53,776 nucleotides of DNA. It comes from Planctomycetota bacterium (lineage in GTDB: Bacteria > Planctomycetota > UBA1135 > GCA-002686595). Each line of letters begins with the position of its first letter. Position 1 is the stretch's first letter. The notes beneath the pieces were generated by a model. It saw only the letters and a list, made by a program, of their open reading frames with translations, ran no database searches and had not been told where the DNA came from. The stretch lies in the NCBI GenBank assembly GCA_029259635.1, contig JAJDEU010000031.1, positions 1-53,776 of the forward strand. The letters run 5' to 3'. Both the position numbers and the translations under genes were made by a program. Shown here one piece after another: positions 22,924-32,118 of this stretch.

Positions 22924-25527
22924 TCAACGCACGCGATTGACTTCCCCCGGCACGAGATTCACTTCGATGGTACGCAGTCGAGTTCCGTTCTTCGTCAGCA
23001 CGATAGTCGTGACGCCCTCCGGCACGGTGACGACGGAAGAGCGTCCGGACGTAATGGATGGGTTGTAGGTCTGACGGACGTTTTCGTCCGCTTCGTAGAC
23101 TTGCACTTGCTGGACTTGCATGGCGTCGTCCATGACAAGAAAGCCATCCGCCTCATTCGCGTCGTCCAGGTCGAGCTGGAGGTAGAGACGTCGCGAAAGT
23201 ACGACCTCGAGAGCGTCGAGATTGCCTGTTGTGGCGGTGTGACCGCGCCAGTCATTCAAGTAGAGGTCGTGATAGCGAACGCCCTCGCCATTGAAGCGCA
23301 GCATGGTGGTTTCACGAGTCAGCTGCTCGAACTCGAAGTAGCCCTCGGCGTCGGTTGTGGTCGCGCCTACCTGCTCGGTTGTGCGCGAACCGTTTCCGTT
23401 GTAATCGGAGACGAAGAGGAACGCGTTCGCTTCTACGTTGATGTCCGCTAGGGGCTGCCCGTCGTTCGCAAGGACACGACCCGCGACAAGCTCCCACGGC
23501 TCGACGTCATCGAGCACGATTGTGAGCGTTTCGTTTCCGGCGAGCACCTGATTCGCACGGGCTCCGACGAAACTCTCCAATTGCATGACACGTAGGTTGT
23601 ACGCCCGATCTTCGAGCCCATCGATGATGAAACGACCGTCGCTCTGCGTCTCCGTCCAATTCCAATCACCCGCCGGTGAATAGCCGCCGAGCTCCGTCTC
23701 CAGCATCTCAAAGCTGGTGTCCTCGCGCATCGCGAAGACGGTCGGGTCGGTAATCCAAACTCTCGCTCCGGAAACCGGCTCGCCATCTGGATCGACCACG
23801 TGCCCAACAATTCGCAGCGGTGCATGATCGAGACGGAGAACGAGCGGTTGCGGCCAAACCAACTGACCCGCTTGATTCTCGGCCCAGACGCGAGCTGGTA
23901 TCCAGCCGTCGGCAAACGCGATCAAGCGATCGACATCCACCATGCCCAACATGGCGTTCGATGAGTGTTGGTCGCTGCGATCGAAGTGGAACCAACCCTG
24001 ATCATCGGTGCGCGTCGATGCCAACCCAAAACTCACGCGCGCATCGGCAACGGGTTCATCAAAGGGATTCACGACGCGCCCGGTCAAGACACCGGGCCCG
24101 CTCGTCGGTCTTTTGAGCACCAACTCCAACGATGACGACGGGAACTCGGGCTCGGGAATTCGGTAAGGCAAGAAGCCGTCGACGAGAGCCACGAGCTCGG
24201 CGCCTTCGACATAGGCTGAATCGGGTAGAGCGAAACGGCCCAGTTCATCCGAGACGGAGCGGACGGCGGCTGCTTTTGCGCTGCCTTCTAAATCGTCTTG
24301 AAAGCGATTGGCGATCGGGGGGAGTTCCAAACCAACTCGCACGTTGGCGATGGGCTGACCCTGCTCGTCGATGACTACGCCTGCGAGTTCGTGGCGAGGA
24401 GCGACGACGACGAGTGGGTGAGATCGCTCGGCTTGTTTCGCAAGCCTTCCGAAACGCAGGGTTACCCATGCGCGATCAGCGGCTTCGATCCAAACGCTCT
24501 GCTCTACGCCCTCGACTTCAAACTCACCGCTCGCGCCCGATACCGCCAGTTCGGTGGTTTCACCTCGAACGCGCAACGAAACGCCTACTTCGGCACGAGC
24601 ATCGGCATTGAGCACACGTCCCTTCGCTCGAACGAGGGGAGTTGAATCCGCGACGGTCGCAGGTTCCGAATCGTCAACTTCGCTAACAGTCTTGACCGAA
24701 TCACTCTGTACGGATGTGCGATTCGAAAGCGTTGCGGGATCATTCGCCAACTCTTCACTCTTCGAGATTTCGAGCTCTTCCGTTTTAGGGAATGACTGAG
24801 TGACACCATTCTGTTCGGTCGGTTCGACCATCGTAATGGTGACGATGGAGAGCGTTGCAGCCACGAGAACGGCTACCGCTACTTTTGCTTGAGTGGTCAT
24901 GAGTAACGCGGGTAGAAGAGGTGTGTGCTTGAGCGCCGTCGCTGTAACGCTGGAGCCCGGATGTGCGAGCGGAACAAGCGCAAGCAGCCATGAGGTGTCG
25001 CCACCGTGTTCGCTTTGCAGGCGCTCGCGCACTTGCGCAAGCCCACGCTGCAATTGAGTGCGAACTGTCGACCGCGGGACACGCAAGATCTGAGCAATGC
25101 GCACGGGCTCAAGCTCTTCAAAGAAGCGCATGAGCACGACCGAGCGAAAGGGTTCTTTCAACTCGAGGACAGCGTCCACGACACGACGTCGAAGAGCTTC
25201 GCGTTCGAGCACCTCTGGCGTCGTAGGCGCGGTGCGTTCTGCCTCCTCCGAAAGCTCCTCGCCGCGGCGAAGACTCTCCGACCGCATTTTGCGCTTGGAG
25301 AGGTTTCGCACCACGCTCGCCATCCAAGCCCGCAGGTCGCCGATCGGCCCTCCGCGCTCATCGGAATGACGAAGCAACGCCACCCAAGCATCCTGAGCAA
25401 CATCTTCTGCCAGACCCTCGTCACGCAAAATCGCCGACGCCAGAGAGCGCACCCAAGACCCATGCGCCAGTAGTGCGCCCGAGTCTTCAGCCCAATCGTA
25501 GCCCGCGTGCGATTCGGAATGTTCCAT
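22924..25527 (-). CDS. ECF sigma factor fused to membrane anchor and carboxypeptidase-regulatory-like domains
   Basis: An 867-residue protein. Residues about 20-90 are sigma region 2 (ILRDEGLAEDVAQDAWVALL, then a helix with AWMASVVRNL). Residues about 110-165 are region 4, with ARIAQ-type helix-turn-helix (RIAQILRVPRSTVRTQLQRG). One membrane segment (KVAVAVLVAATLSIVTITMV) follows near residue 220. The rest carries about five beta-sandwich domains of the carboxypeptidase-regulatory type, for example GVVIDEQGQPIANVRVGLEL and GHVVDPDGEPVSGARVWITD. So the DNA-binding part is cytoplasmic and the repeats face out. The design suggests transcription controlled by an extracytoplasmic signal without a separate anti-sigma factor. 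The start is uncertain; a 25-residue longer form (to 25602) is possible. Such fusions are known mainly from Planctomycetota. Confidence 0.75.
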   Translation of the reverse strand: MEHSESHAGYDWAEDSGALLAHGSWVRSLASAILRDEGLAEDVAQDAWVALLRHSDERGGPIGDLRAWMASVVRNLSKRKMRSESLRRGEELSEEAERTAPTTPEVLEREALRRRVVDAVLELKEPFRSVVLMRFFEELEPVRIAQILRVPRSTVRTQLQRGLAQVRERLQSEHGGDTSWLLALVPLAHPGSSVTATALKHTPLLPALLMTTQAKVAVAVLVAATLSIVTITMVEPTEQNGVTQSFPKTEELEISKSEELANDPATLSNRTSVQSDSVKTVSEVDDSEPATVADSTPLVRAKGRVLNADARAEVGVSLRVRGETTELAVSGASGEFEVEGVEQSVWIEAADRAWVTLRFGRLAKQAERSHPLVVVAPRHELAGVVIDEQGQPIANVRVGLELPPIANRFQDDLEGSAKAAAVRSVSDELGRFALPDSAYVEGAELVALVDGFLPYRIPEPEFPSSSLELVLKRPTSGPGVLTGRVVNPFDEPVADARVSFGLASTRTDDQGWFHFDRSDQHSSNAMLGMVDVDRLIAFADGWIPARVWAENQAGQLVWPQPLVLRLDHAPLRIVGHVVDPDGEPVSGARVWITDPTVFAMREDTSFEMLETELGGYSPAGDWNWTETQSDGRFIIDGLEDRAYNLRVMQLESFVGARANQVLAGNETLTIVLDDVEPWELVAGRVLANDGQPLADINVEANAFLFVSDYNGNGSRTTEQVGATTTDAEGYFEFEQLTRETTMLRFNGEGVRYHDLYLNDWRGHTATTGNLDALEVVLSRRLYLQLDLDDANEADGFLVMDDAMQVQQVQVYEADENVRQTYNPSITSGRSSVVTVPEGVTTIVLTKNGTRLRTIEVNLVPGEVNRVR

Positions 25528-25783
25528 TCGGAGGTCCAGTCCCGCGAGTCTGTCAGCTGTCCCGTCTTTTCGCGGATTATTCTTCGATACCTCGGCGCTC
25601 ACCGACGCCGTTCAATCGTTCCGCACGAACATCTGGGCGATTACGCAAGCCTTGCGGCTTCCTGTACGCTATTCGTCGGTCGGTTGGGAAAGCCGCGGAG
25701 CGCGTGTAGCACTGACCGACGCTCGCGGTGCTGACCGATGTTCGGCGCCGGGAGGCCGCCGAGATCAACAGAGAGTTCCGACT

Positions 25784-26548
25784 ATGCATGATGATGGCTA
25801 CTTCGATGAGTCGGTTGCCGCGCGCTATGATGACGACGAGAATTTCGCCCCCGAAGTCGTGGATCCGACCGTCGACTTCTTGGCAAAGCTGGCCGGCTCC
25901 GGACGCGCGCTGGAACTGGGTGTTGGAACGGGCCGGATCGCACTTCCGCTCGCAGGACGAGGCGTGCCCGTGCACGGGATTGACATCTCCAAGGCCATGC
26001 TTGCGAAGCTCGTCGAGAAGCCGAGCGCGTCGGATGTCGCGGTGACGGTCGGAGACTTTGCGTCGACAAAAGTCGAGGGCACCTTCTCGCTCGTCTACTT
26101 GGTCTACAACACCATTATGAATCTAACCGAGCAGGAGACGCAGGTCGCTTGCTTTCGGAATGCTGCACATCACCTAGAACCGGGCGGACGCTTTGTGGTG
26201 GAAGTGCTCGTTCCGCGGCTTCAAAAAGTACCCAGCGGCGAGGAGTATCACGCTTTCCATGTAAGCGAGACGCACTGGGGCATCGATGAGTACGATATCG
26301 CCACACAGAGTCTCACCTCACACCACCTCATGATGATCGACGGCGAAACACATCGATCCTCGACTCCATTCCGGTATGTGTGGCCTGCGGAGCTCGACTT
26401 GATGGCGCAGCTGGCGGGACTCCAGTTGAAAGAGCGGTGGGGCGGTTGGAACCGCGAGCCATTCACCGGCGATAGCGAAGCTCATGTGTCCGTCTGGCGC
26501 AAACCTGAGGACGAACGGACTGGGTTCCGGTCGATCGCTGATAATTAA
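25784..26548 (+). CDS. class I SAM-dependent methyltransferase
   Basis: A 254-residue methyltransferase. Motif I is RALELGVGTGRIALPLAGRG, the acidic residue after it is in VHGIDISKAM, and the motif-II/III strand is FSLVYLVYNTIMNL. HLEPGGRFVVEVLVP is the post-III strand. N-terminally YFDESVAARYDDDEN is the usual opening of this small-molecule methyltransferase branch. Substrate unknown. The ATG at 25784 is chosen because the family opening begins there. The 3' end overlaps a boundary motif (26514-26557), which contains its TAA stop codon. Confidence 0.75.
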   Translation: MHDDGYFDESVAARYDDDENFAPEVVDPTVDFLAKLAGSGRALELGVGTGRIALPLAGRGVPVHGIDISKAMLAKLVEKPSASDVAVTVGDFASTKVEGTFSLVYLVYNTIMNLTEQETQVACFRNAAHHLEPGGRFVVEVLVPRLQKVPSGEEYHAFHVSETHWGIDEYDIATQSLTSHHLMMIDGETHRSSTPFRYVWPAELDLMAQLAGLQLKERWGGWNREPFTGDSEAHVSVWRKPEDERTGFRSIADN

Positions 26549-26557
26549 AGCGGTTAG
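26514..26557. repeat. gene-boundary motif, site 4
   Basis: AACGG (26514), a hairpin GACTGG/CCGGTC (26518-26532), TCGCTGAT (26535-26542) and AAAGCGGTTAG (26547-26557). The same parts in the same order occur at 27855-27897, with AACGG to TCGCTGAT spacing of 21 here and 20 there. The stop codon of the methyltransferase is inside. Confidence 0.5.
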
Positions 26558-26601
26558 TTGCGCTATCGTGTCCGAGGCTAATCACCAAGGAGTCAAAGAT
26601 T

Positions 26602-27129
26602 ATGAAGACCTTTCTAGCAGCTATTGCACTCATGATAGGCGTGACCTCAGCGATCCATCTACAAGGGCCAAAAGCCGAACTAACGGCTGCGGACCTCGCG
26701 ACTTTCTTGGACGCACGACACAAGGTGATCACTTTTGAGAACGCCCCCGGGAGTGAGGGCGCTTCATGTCGGTTGGTCTTGCTGCGTCAAGGAGAACTCG
26801 TATCGTCGAGTCACTGGTTTGGGTTTAATTCCTCAATGTATTCGGAGCAATACCCCACCAGTCAAATCGCAGTCGTCTACCGAGTAGAAGATTCCTCGAT
26901 AACGGCATCGATTCGATTCGACGGCGTAAGCGGGCGCGTGGAATTGGAAAAGCCTGAAGACATGAATCTCAATACTTGGTTGGGGGGGCTCGAACTCGAT
27001 GAAGATAACCGGGTGGTCCTCGCATTCGACCAGGATCCTCGTCCGGATGGCGAGGGGATGATCACGCTGCAAAACTCAAGTGCGGACAGAGCCGGCGCCG
27101 CGTTGGTTTTAGAGGTCAAAAAACGCTGA
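26602..27129 (+). CDS. secreted hypothetical protein
   Basis: A 175-residue exported protein. The signal peptide is MKTFLAAIALMIGVTSA. The mature domain has alternating strands (KVITFENAPGSEGASCRLVL, SSITASIRFDGVSG) and acidic turns (LELDEDNRVVLAFDQDPRPD). It is not recognised. AAGGAG lies ten bases before the ATG, a good ribosome binding site. It is a single gene between two boundary motifs, in line with the other small genes here. Confidence 0.6.
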   Translation: MKTFLAAIALMIGVTSAIHLQGPKAELTAADLATFLDARHKVITFENAPGSEGASCRLVLLRQGELVSSSHWFGFNSSMYSEQYPTSQIAVVYRVEDSSITASIRFDGVSGRVELEKPEDMNLNTWLGGLELDEDNRVVLAFDQDPRPDGEGMITLQNSSADRAGAALVLEVKKR

Positions 27130-27189
27130 CTTCTCTAGACCCAATAGGACCGCTGATCCGCACTGTCTCTTGCCAAACAGACCTAGGAT

Positions 27190-27411
27190 ATGACAACAAC
27201 CATCGCGATGACCGGTGAGTACACCAAGGCGATACTCATGCATGCGCTCCTTACCGGGGAGGGAATTCACGTGGCTCCGATCCAGCAGCAGTCACAGATA
27301 ACAGCTCTGGGCGCCGAGCGCGGATATCGGATTACGGTTCCCAAGGATGAAGCTAGCGACGCCGCTGCGAAGCTCTTAGCGCAAGGGTTCGAAAAGTGCT
27401 TGTGCGGGTGA
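27190..27411 (+). CDS. small hypothetical protein, DUF2007-like
   Basis: A 73-residue protein resembling the DUF2007 (putative signal-transducing) family: ILMHALLTGEGIHVAPIQQQ, a central RGYRITVPKDEASDAAAKLL and a short end with KCLCG. DUF2007 members have a ferredoxin-like fold and typically read out as A-x-x-L-x-x-x-G-I-x-a-x-v, then v-x-v-x-x-x-d-x-x-x-A-x-x-x-L. The length fits. AGGAT stands before the ATG. The CGCTGATCC at 27151 just upstream may be another boundary motif. Confidence 0.5.
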   Translation: MTTTIAMTGEYTKAILMHALLTGEGIHVAPIQQQSQITALGAERGYRITVPKDEASDAAAKLLAQGFEKCLCG

Positions 27412-27490
27412 CTCCAATTCAACGGAGCTACTTACCGATGCAGCGATCGGCGTTGCCTGCGCCTGATCGATTGGATTGTTGATCAGACGA

Positions 27491-27833
27491 ATGGGTAACC
27501 GGGTCGGTTGGACGGTCGTTGTCGCGTACGCTGGATATGTCGCCTACCAGATTCAGCGAGCCGTTCGCTGGCAACTCCCGAACTACCCTGAAGTGTCGGG
27601 AAGTGTCGGGAAGTGAGTACGCGAACTCCTACCACGCCTGGGCGAGCATTGTCTTCACGTGCACAATCTATACGGCCATGCTCGCGTTCGTGGCGGCTGT
27701 CGCTTTACTTTTCGGGAGGGGCGCCACTTCTGAAGTTCACTGGCGCTCTTGGATGGTTACGACCATCCTGGTCTCATGTATCTCCTGGGCCGCGTTGGGT
27801 GATGATCTCTTCCAAGCGATTGAAGACCACTGA
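27491..27833 (+). pseudogene. small membrane-protein gene broken by a 10-bp tandem duplication
   Basis: Reading from the ATG at 27491 gives a 41-residue protein (GNRVGWTVVVAYAGYVAYQI ... NYPEVSGSVGK) that stops at 27616. Reading from the other frame gives the rest, EYANSYHAWASIVFTCTIYT, and a second hydrophobic segment to 27833. Between them lies a perfect tandem copy of GTGTCGGGAA (27594-27613). Removing one copy joins PEVSGS directly to EYANSYHAW and restores one frame of about 110 residues with two membrane segments. So the gene is frameshifted as it stands. Alternatives are slippage that switches expression on and off, or a sequencing error. Confidence 0.65.
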
Positions 27834-27854
27834 GGTGGAATAGCAATCCCATAC

Positions 27855-27897
27855 AACGGCGGATTTGCGCGGCGTCGCTGATTATCAAAGCGGTTCG
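27855..27897. repeat. gene-boundary motif, site 6
   Basis: AACGGCGG (27855), TCGCTGATT (27875) and AAAGCGGTTCG (27887-27897). It has the same layout as 26514-26557. It lies between the frameshifted membrane-protein gene and a methyltransferase gene whose ATG is 15 bases downstream. Confidence 0.5.
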
Positions 27898-27911
27898 AGC
27901 ATCAACAAAGA

Positions 27912-28577
27912 ATGAAGACATCACCGATAGCGAGAGTCCGCGAGATGTACGACGAGTCCGCGGAGTCGTACGCGGCACTGATGGACGGCGAGATCGACCT
28001 TCCGATTTACGCGGACGTCTTAGGGCGGTTGGCCAAACGTCTAGCCGGAGTTTCCGGCGCGCTCATTGACACGTCTTGTGGGCCGGGGCACATGCTGCTT
28101 CGGTATCACGAACAGAGCGATCGCGATCGAGAGTTGGTTGGCATAGACCTGTCGCCGAAAATGGTCGCTCTTGCGAGCGTCAGCCTCGGACCCGTCGCGG
28201 ATATCCGACTCGGTGACATGCGAAATCTCGATGAAGTCGAAACCGATTCGGTTGCGGCCGTCCTGAGCTTCTTCGCCATTCACCACATCGACCCGGAGGA
28301 GGTCGCGTTTTCCCTTAGGGAGTGGAAGCGCGTGCTCTGCCCCGGTGGACAACTTGTCGTTGCGGCCTGGGAGGGGACCGGATCCATTGACTATGGGGAC
28401 GAATCGGAGATTCTGGCGCTGCGTTACACCTCAGGTGAAATCAGAGACTGGGCCCAGGCGGCTGGTTTCGCGGTGGACCGATGTTTGGTTGAACCCGTGT
28501 CCGAAATGCCTATGGATGCACTGTACTTTGAAGGAACAGCAGAAGGTGAACGGACAAGAGCGGAGAGCGACTCATGA
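27912..28577 (+). CDS. class I SAM-dependent methyltransferase
   Basis: A 221-residue methyltransferase. Opening REMYDESAESYAALMDGEID, motif I ALIDTSCGPGHMLLRY, post-I LVGIDLSPKMVALAS with the acidic residue, motif II VAAVLSFFAIHHIDP and post-III CPGGQLVVAAWEG. The AIHHIDP phrase is typical of UbiE-like small-molecule methyltransferases. Substrate unknown. The start at 27912 fits the family opening; no strong ribosome binding site. It overlaps the next gene by four bases (ATGA), so the two are coupled. Confidence 0.75.
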   Translation: MKTSPIARVREMYDESAESYAALMDGEIDLPIYADVLGRLAKRLAGVSGALIDTSCGPGHMLLRYHEQSDRDRELVGIDLSPKMVALASVSLGPVADIRLGDMRNLDEVETDSVAAVLSFFAIHHIDPEEVAFSLREWKRVLCPGGQLVVAAWEGTGSIDYGDESEILALRYTSGEIRDWAQAAGFAVDRCLVEPVSEMPMDALYFEGTAEGERTRAESDS

Positions 28578-29188
28578 CCGACGAATCTAAAATTTGGCGC
28601 AAGCTTCTGACGCTGGGAGTGTTGGTTGGACTCGCCATCGTCGCTTACTTCCTTTCGCCCTTCGCCTATCGACCGGATCGTCCCGTCGAAACGATTGCCC
28701 CGGGCTCTTCGACAGAGCCGGCCTTTGTGGTGCAGATCATTCGGCCACGAATGGGCTTGCCGCTGGGCGGGATTCTTCCGCCCGACATCTTTGGGCTCGA
28801 CGAACAGCTCGTGTTCGAATCGACGGGTGTAGGTGCCTCCATCGACAGGGTCGGCCCCAGGCGAATTGAACTCAGCGGGGACGACTGGAGTTTGGTCTAC
28901 GCGCTCGACGCTGATGGTCGAGTGACTTCCGAGACCGAGGTGGTCTTCGAGCTCGTGTTCGAAGATCAACTCCGGAAGGTGCGCTGTCGGCCCGGCGATC
29001 CGGCCATCGGTACGGTTAGCACGACTGCGCTTGCTGGCTCCGGTGAATTGAGCGGCAGCTTCGATATCGAGCTTGCGCACTGCGAGGATGCGGAAACGGG
29101 AAAAGCCCTCGGCTGGCCGCCGAAACCGCTCATTCTGCACGGAAGTTTTGACCGGCTCGTGATGGACGCCGGCGCGGAGAACCGTTGA
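28574..29188 (+). CDS. membrane-anchored hypothetical protein
   Basis: A 204-residue protein with one N-terminal membrane segment (LLTLGVLVGLAIVAYFL) and a globular outer domain of mixed strands (RIELSGDDWSLVYALDADG, ETEVVFELVFEDQLRKV). Two cysteines (VRCRPG and LAHCED) could form a disulphide. Not recognised. It is translationally coupled to the preceding methyltransferase gene and converges on the MBOAT gene. A hairpin (29202-29216, GCGACT and AGTCGC) and a second stem (29214-29232) separate the two stops. Confidence 0.55.
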   Translation: MTDESKIWRKLLTLGVLVGLAIVAYFLSPFAYRPDRPVETIAPGSSTEPAFVVQIIRPRMGLPLGGILPPDIFGLDEQLVFESTGVGASIDRVGPRRIELSGDDWSLVYALDADGRVTSETEVVFELVFEDQLRKVRCRPGDPAIGTVSTTALAGSGELSGSFDIELAHCEDAETGKALGWPPKPLILHGSFDRLVMDAGAENR

Positions 29189-29201
29189 GCTGAGCCGAGT
29201 T

Positions 29202-29232
29202 GCGACTCGAAGTCGCCCATTGAAATCGGGCG
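29202..29232. terminator. hairpins between convergent genes
   Basis: GCGACT/AGTCGC with a CGA loop (29202-29216), and an overlapping CGCCC/GGGCG (29214-29232). No T-run. Position between two convergent stop codons makes a terminator role plausible. Confidence 0.35.
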
Positions 29233-29247
29233 GTCGGTTTCACGCCG

Positions 29248-30687
29248 CTAGAACTGGAAGTAGATGAACTGCGTCTCGCCGAAGATGGGCAGCATGAGGA
29301 TGCCGGAGAGTGCTCCCAGGAGAATGGCCAACGCGAGGGTGGGCAAGGACTCCACGCGGCGCTGGAAAGCCGCCGCCCAAGCCATCGGCGAGAGGTGAAT
29401 CAAAGCGCCCACCAAGAGCGCCCACCGCGCTCGACTGAGGAGCACGTCGTCCTCGCCGAACACGGTCAATAGGTCGGTCAGCTCCGTCATGCTCTTCGCG
29501 CGAATGAAGAGGAGCGAGAAGGCGGTGAAGTGAAAGGTCAAAACCCATGAGAGGAGCTTGCGTCCGCGGGTCGTGGCGAACTCTTGCCCGCCACGGAGGC
29601 GTTCGAAAAACCGCTCGATGGACATGGCTATGCCCTGGAGCAGGCCGTAAGTGAGCCAGAGAAAGCTCGCTCCGTGCCAGAGCCCGATGGTCACCATCGT
29701 GATCAAGAGGTTTCGAATGACAATGAGCTCTCTCCCGCGCGAGCCACCGAGCGGGAAGAACATGTAGTCGCGAACCCAGGACGAGAGCGTGATGTGCCAG
29801 CGCCGCCAAAACTCGCGGATCGAGAGCGACTGATAGGGTCCGACGAAGTTCTCGGGTAGGTCGAAGCCGAGGAGCCGCGCTGCACCGATCGCGATATCCG
29901 AGTAACCGGAGAAGTCGTAGTAGATCTGGAACGCAAAGCCGTAAATCGCGAGGACGTGGATGAACACGCCGTAGTTGCTGGGGTCGGCGTAGCAGGGATC
30001 GACCAGGTAGGTTCCCAGCGAGTCCGCGATGATGGCCTTCTTCGCCAGTCCGATTCCGATCCGGTACAGGCCGTTGTGCAACCGGATTCGGTCGAAGCGA
30101 GGCTTGAGATCTAGCTGCGGAAGAAACTCAACGGCGCGCACGATCGGACCGGCGACCAACTGGGGAAAGAACGCAACGAACAGCGCGAAGTCGCGGAAAC
30201 TGACCGTAGGCGAGAGCCTGCGGAAGTAAATGTCGATCGTGTAGCTGAGCGTTTGGAAGGTGTAGAAGGAGATGCCGACGGGTACGACCTTGGAGCGCCA
30301 ACCGCCCTCATCGGCGATGGCCGCCCAGGAGTGTTCCACGAGCTGGAATTCGAGTCCCGCGCTTGCGAGCAGCGGATCGATGAGGGAGCTCAGCCAGTAG
30401 CTGTACTTGAAGAAGCAGAGCAGGCCGAGGTTTCCCGCGAGGGAGATCAGCAAGAAGATCCGCCGACGCCCATCGTCCTTTTCGCGGTCCATCGCTCGAC
30501 CGCAATAGAAGTCGAGGATCGTGCTGAACACGATCAGGAGCAGGAACCATGGCGTCCACGCGCCGTAGAAGATGTAGCTCGCGGCCAGCAACATCCACGA
30601 CCGCAGTCCGCGGCGGTTGGCCATCAGCCAGAAGAGGCCGACGACGACGATCATGAAGAGGCCGAACCTCCAACTGTGGAACTCCAC
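29248..30687 (-). CDS. MBOAT-family O-acyltransferase (AlgI-like)
   Basis: A 479-residue multi-pass membrane O-acyltransferase of the AlgI/DltB family. Landmarks: FYGAWTPWFLLLIVFSTILD near the N-terminus, PVGISFYTFQTLSYTIDIY, FFPQLVAGPI, the central YYDFSGYSDIAIGAARLLGF, FWRRWHITLSSWVRDYMFFP and the catalytic histidine in IGLWHGASFLWLTYG. In known systems the enzyme moves an acetyl or D-alanyl group across the membrane to a polysaccharide. Its partner is probably the SGNH protein just upstream on the same strand (18-base gap), in the manner of AlgI with AlgJ or AlgX. The target glycan is not shown by the neighbours. Confidence 0.85.
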   Translation of the reverse strand: MEFHSWRFGLFMIVVVGLFWLMANRRGLRSWMLLAASYIFYGAWTPWFLLLIVFSTILDFYCGRAMDREKDDGRRRIFLLISLAGNLGLLCFFKYSYWLSSLIDPLLASAGLEFQLVEHSWAAIADEGGWRSKVVPVGISFYTFQTLSYTIDIYFRRLSPTVSFRDFALFVAFFPQLVAGPIVRAVEFLPQLDLKPRFDRIRLHNGLYRIGIGLAKKAIIADSLGTYLVDPCYADPSNYGVFIHVLAIYGFAFQIYYDFSGYSDIAIGAARLLGFDLPENFVGPYQSLSIREFWRRWHITLSSWVRDYMFFPLGGSRGRELIVIRNLLITMVTIGLWHGASFLWLTYGLLQGIAMSIERFFERLRGGQEFATTRGRKLLSWVLTFHFTAFSLLFIRAKSMTELTDLLTVFGEDDVLLSRARWALLVGALIHLSPMAWAAAFQRRVESLPTLALAILLGALSGILMLPIFGETQFIYFQF

Positions 30688-30705
30688 GTGCGGTTGCCCT
30701 CTGCC

Positions 30706-31896
30706 CTAGCGGGGCGTCTTCCTTCGGTTCTCGAGTAGACGCTCGTCCAAGCCCTCACTGGTGAGGGCGTTGAGCAAGTGCTGTGCGATGACGCGATGTC
30801 CAGCCGCGGACCAGTGCGCGTCGTCGCAAGTAAATTTATTGCGACGGGTCCCGATCAGCGTGATGGCGTCGTTCATGGACCAGGACTTCACGCCACGCTT
30901 CGCGAACTCCTTGGTGAGAACTCTTGTCGATTCGGTTCGCGGTGTTCCGAGGGGCGGCGCACCCATACTCGCGTTGTTTCGCACGTAGGTATCCCAGTGC
31001 ATCTCGGAGTCTTGATAGGCCTCGAGCAAGATGGCCGCGCGCAACTCAATGCCTCGCTCGTCGCAGATCTTGGCCAGAATCTTGAGTTCATTGAGGGAGT
31101 CCTTGATCATGACCGCGACTTCGGGCGGTGGCTTTCGCGCGGAGATCACATACTTGCGGTGAGAGCTCTCAATGGTGCCCTTGCCCGTGAACTGAGAGCG
31201 ATAGCGGGAGTAGATCGTCGAGTTCTCTAGGAGGAAACCGTGCGCGGCGGCAACGGGCTCCATGAGCGGGGTCGGAACGACGCGCTCGACGTCCTTGGGA
31301 ATCAGGCGTCCACTGGGGAGTTGAGTGATGTTGCGCGCGGAGGAGGGGTCGAGGAGGAGCTGGCGTCCCGGCGAGACGAACACGACGACGAGGTCGGGCT
31401 GGGTTGCGTCGAGAAGTTGGATCGCTCGGCGCACACTCTGGCGCAGGGAGTAGCCGTTGACTCCGCCGTTGAGGACGCGCCAGTTGCCCTCCAGTTTCGA
31501 GTTCGTGAGCTCCTCGAGAAAGTGGCTCCAGATCTCGGACATGGTCGGACCGCCCTTGCCCGCTCCGAAGGTGCGCGAAGCTCCCACGCCCAAGACGCGA
31601 ACCTCATCGGACGGGGCGTCGTCGGGGATCTCCGGACTGCGCAGTCCCAGGGAGCTGATGCGGCCCTTCTTGCCCTCGAAACCCGGACGATTCGTCCAGG
31701 AGAGGGTCTCGTCCCAGACGAGCATGCCCTTGTCGGAGAGATCCTTTGCCGATTCAAAGCGACCGATCGCCACATCGACGGCCACCAAGCCTAGGAGCAG
31801 CCCCAGGAAGACCACGGCGAGTTGTCTCAGGACGGGCCCGCGGGCGACTGCGGCATCCACGGGGGTGTCGCCGGGTGCGGGGTTAGCGGCAGTCAT
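30706..31896 (-). CDS. SGNH-fold acyltransferase-like protein (AlgJ/AlgX-like partner)
   Basis: A 396-residue protein with one N-terminal membrane anchor (QLAVVFLGLLLGLVAVDVAI) and an outer SGNH domain. The four blocks can be read as VLGVGASRTFGAG (the usual G-D-S is G-A-S, so the serine is kept but the Asp is not), VLNGGVNGYS, and CDDAHWSAAGHRVIAQHLL, with the Asp and His of the triad. The substitution in block I is common in AlgJ-like members. It is the first gene of a two-gene operon with the MBOAT acyltransferase and should accept the acyl group for transfer to an extracellular glycan. Confidence 0.75.
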   Translation of the reverse strand: MTAANPAPGDTPVDAAVARGPVLRQLAVVFLGLLLGLVAVDVAIGRFESAKDLSDKGMLVWDETLSWTNRPGFEGKKGRISSLGLRSPEIPDDAPSDEVRVLGVGASRTFGAGKGGPTMSEIWSHFLEELTNSKLEGNWRVLNGGVNGYSLRQSVRRAIQLLDATQPDLVVVFVSPGRQLLLDPSSARNITQLPSGRLIPKDVERVVPTPLMEPVAAAHGFLLENSTIYSRYRSQFTGKGTIESSHRKYVISARKPPPEVAVMIKDSLNELKILAKICDERGIELRAAILLEAYQDSEMHWDTYVRNNASMGAPPLGTPRTESTRVLTKEFAKRGVKSWSMNDAITLIGTRRNKFTCDDAHWSAAGHRVIAQHLLNALTSEGLDERLLENRRKTPR

Positions 31897-32118
31897 GGCC
31901 AGAAATCCTAGCTCGCTGCGCGATGCTGTGGGAATGAAATCCTCTTTAGCCAGGGCCGCGCGTAGTGGCCGCTCTGCTTATCGGGGGAATAGGTCGAACG
32001 GGGCGACAACTAAGGAAGCGCGGTTCGGAAGAATCTACGCCAGGGTAGAGGGGGAATCAGAGGTTACCCTCGGGATCAGCCATGGATGTTCGAGCTCGTT
32101 CTAAGAGAGCAAACTCGG

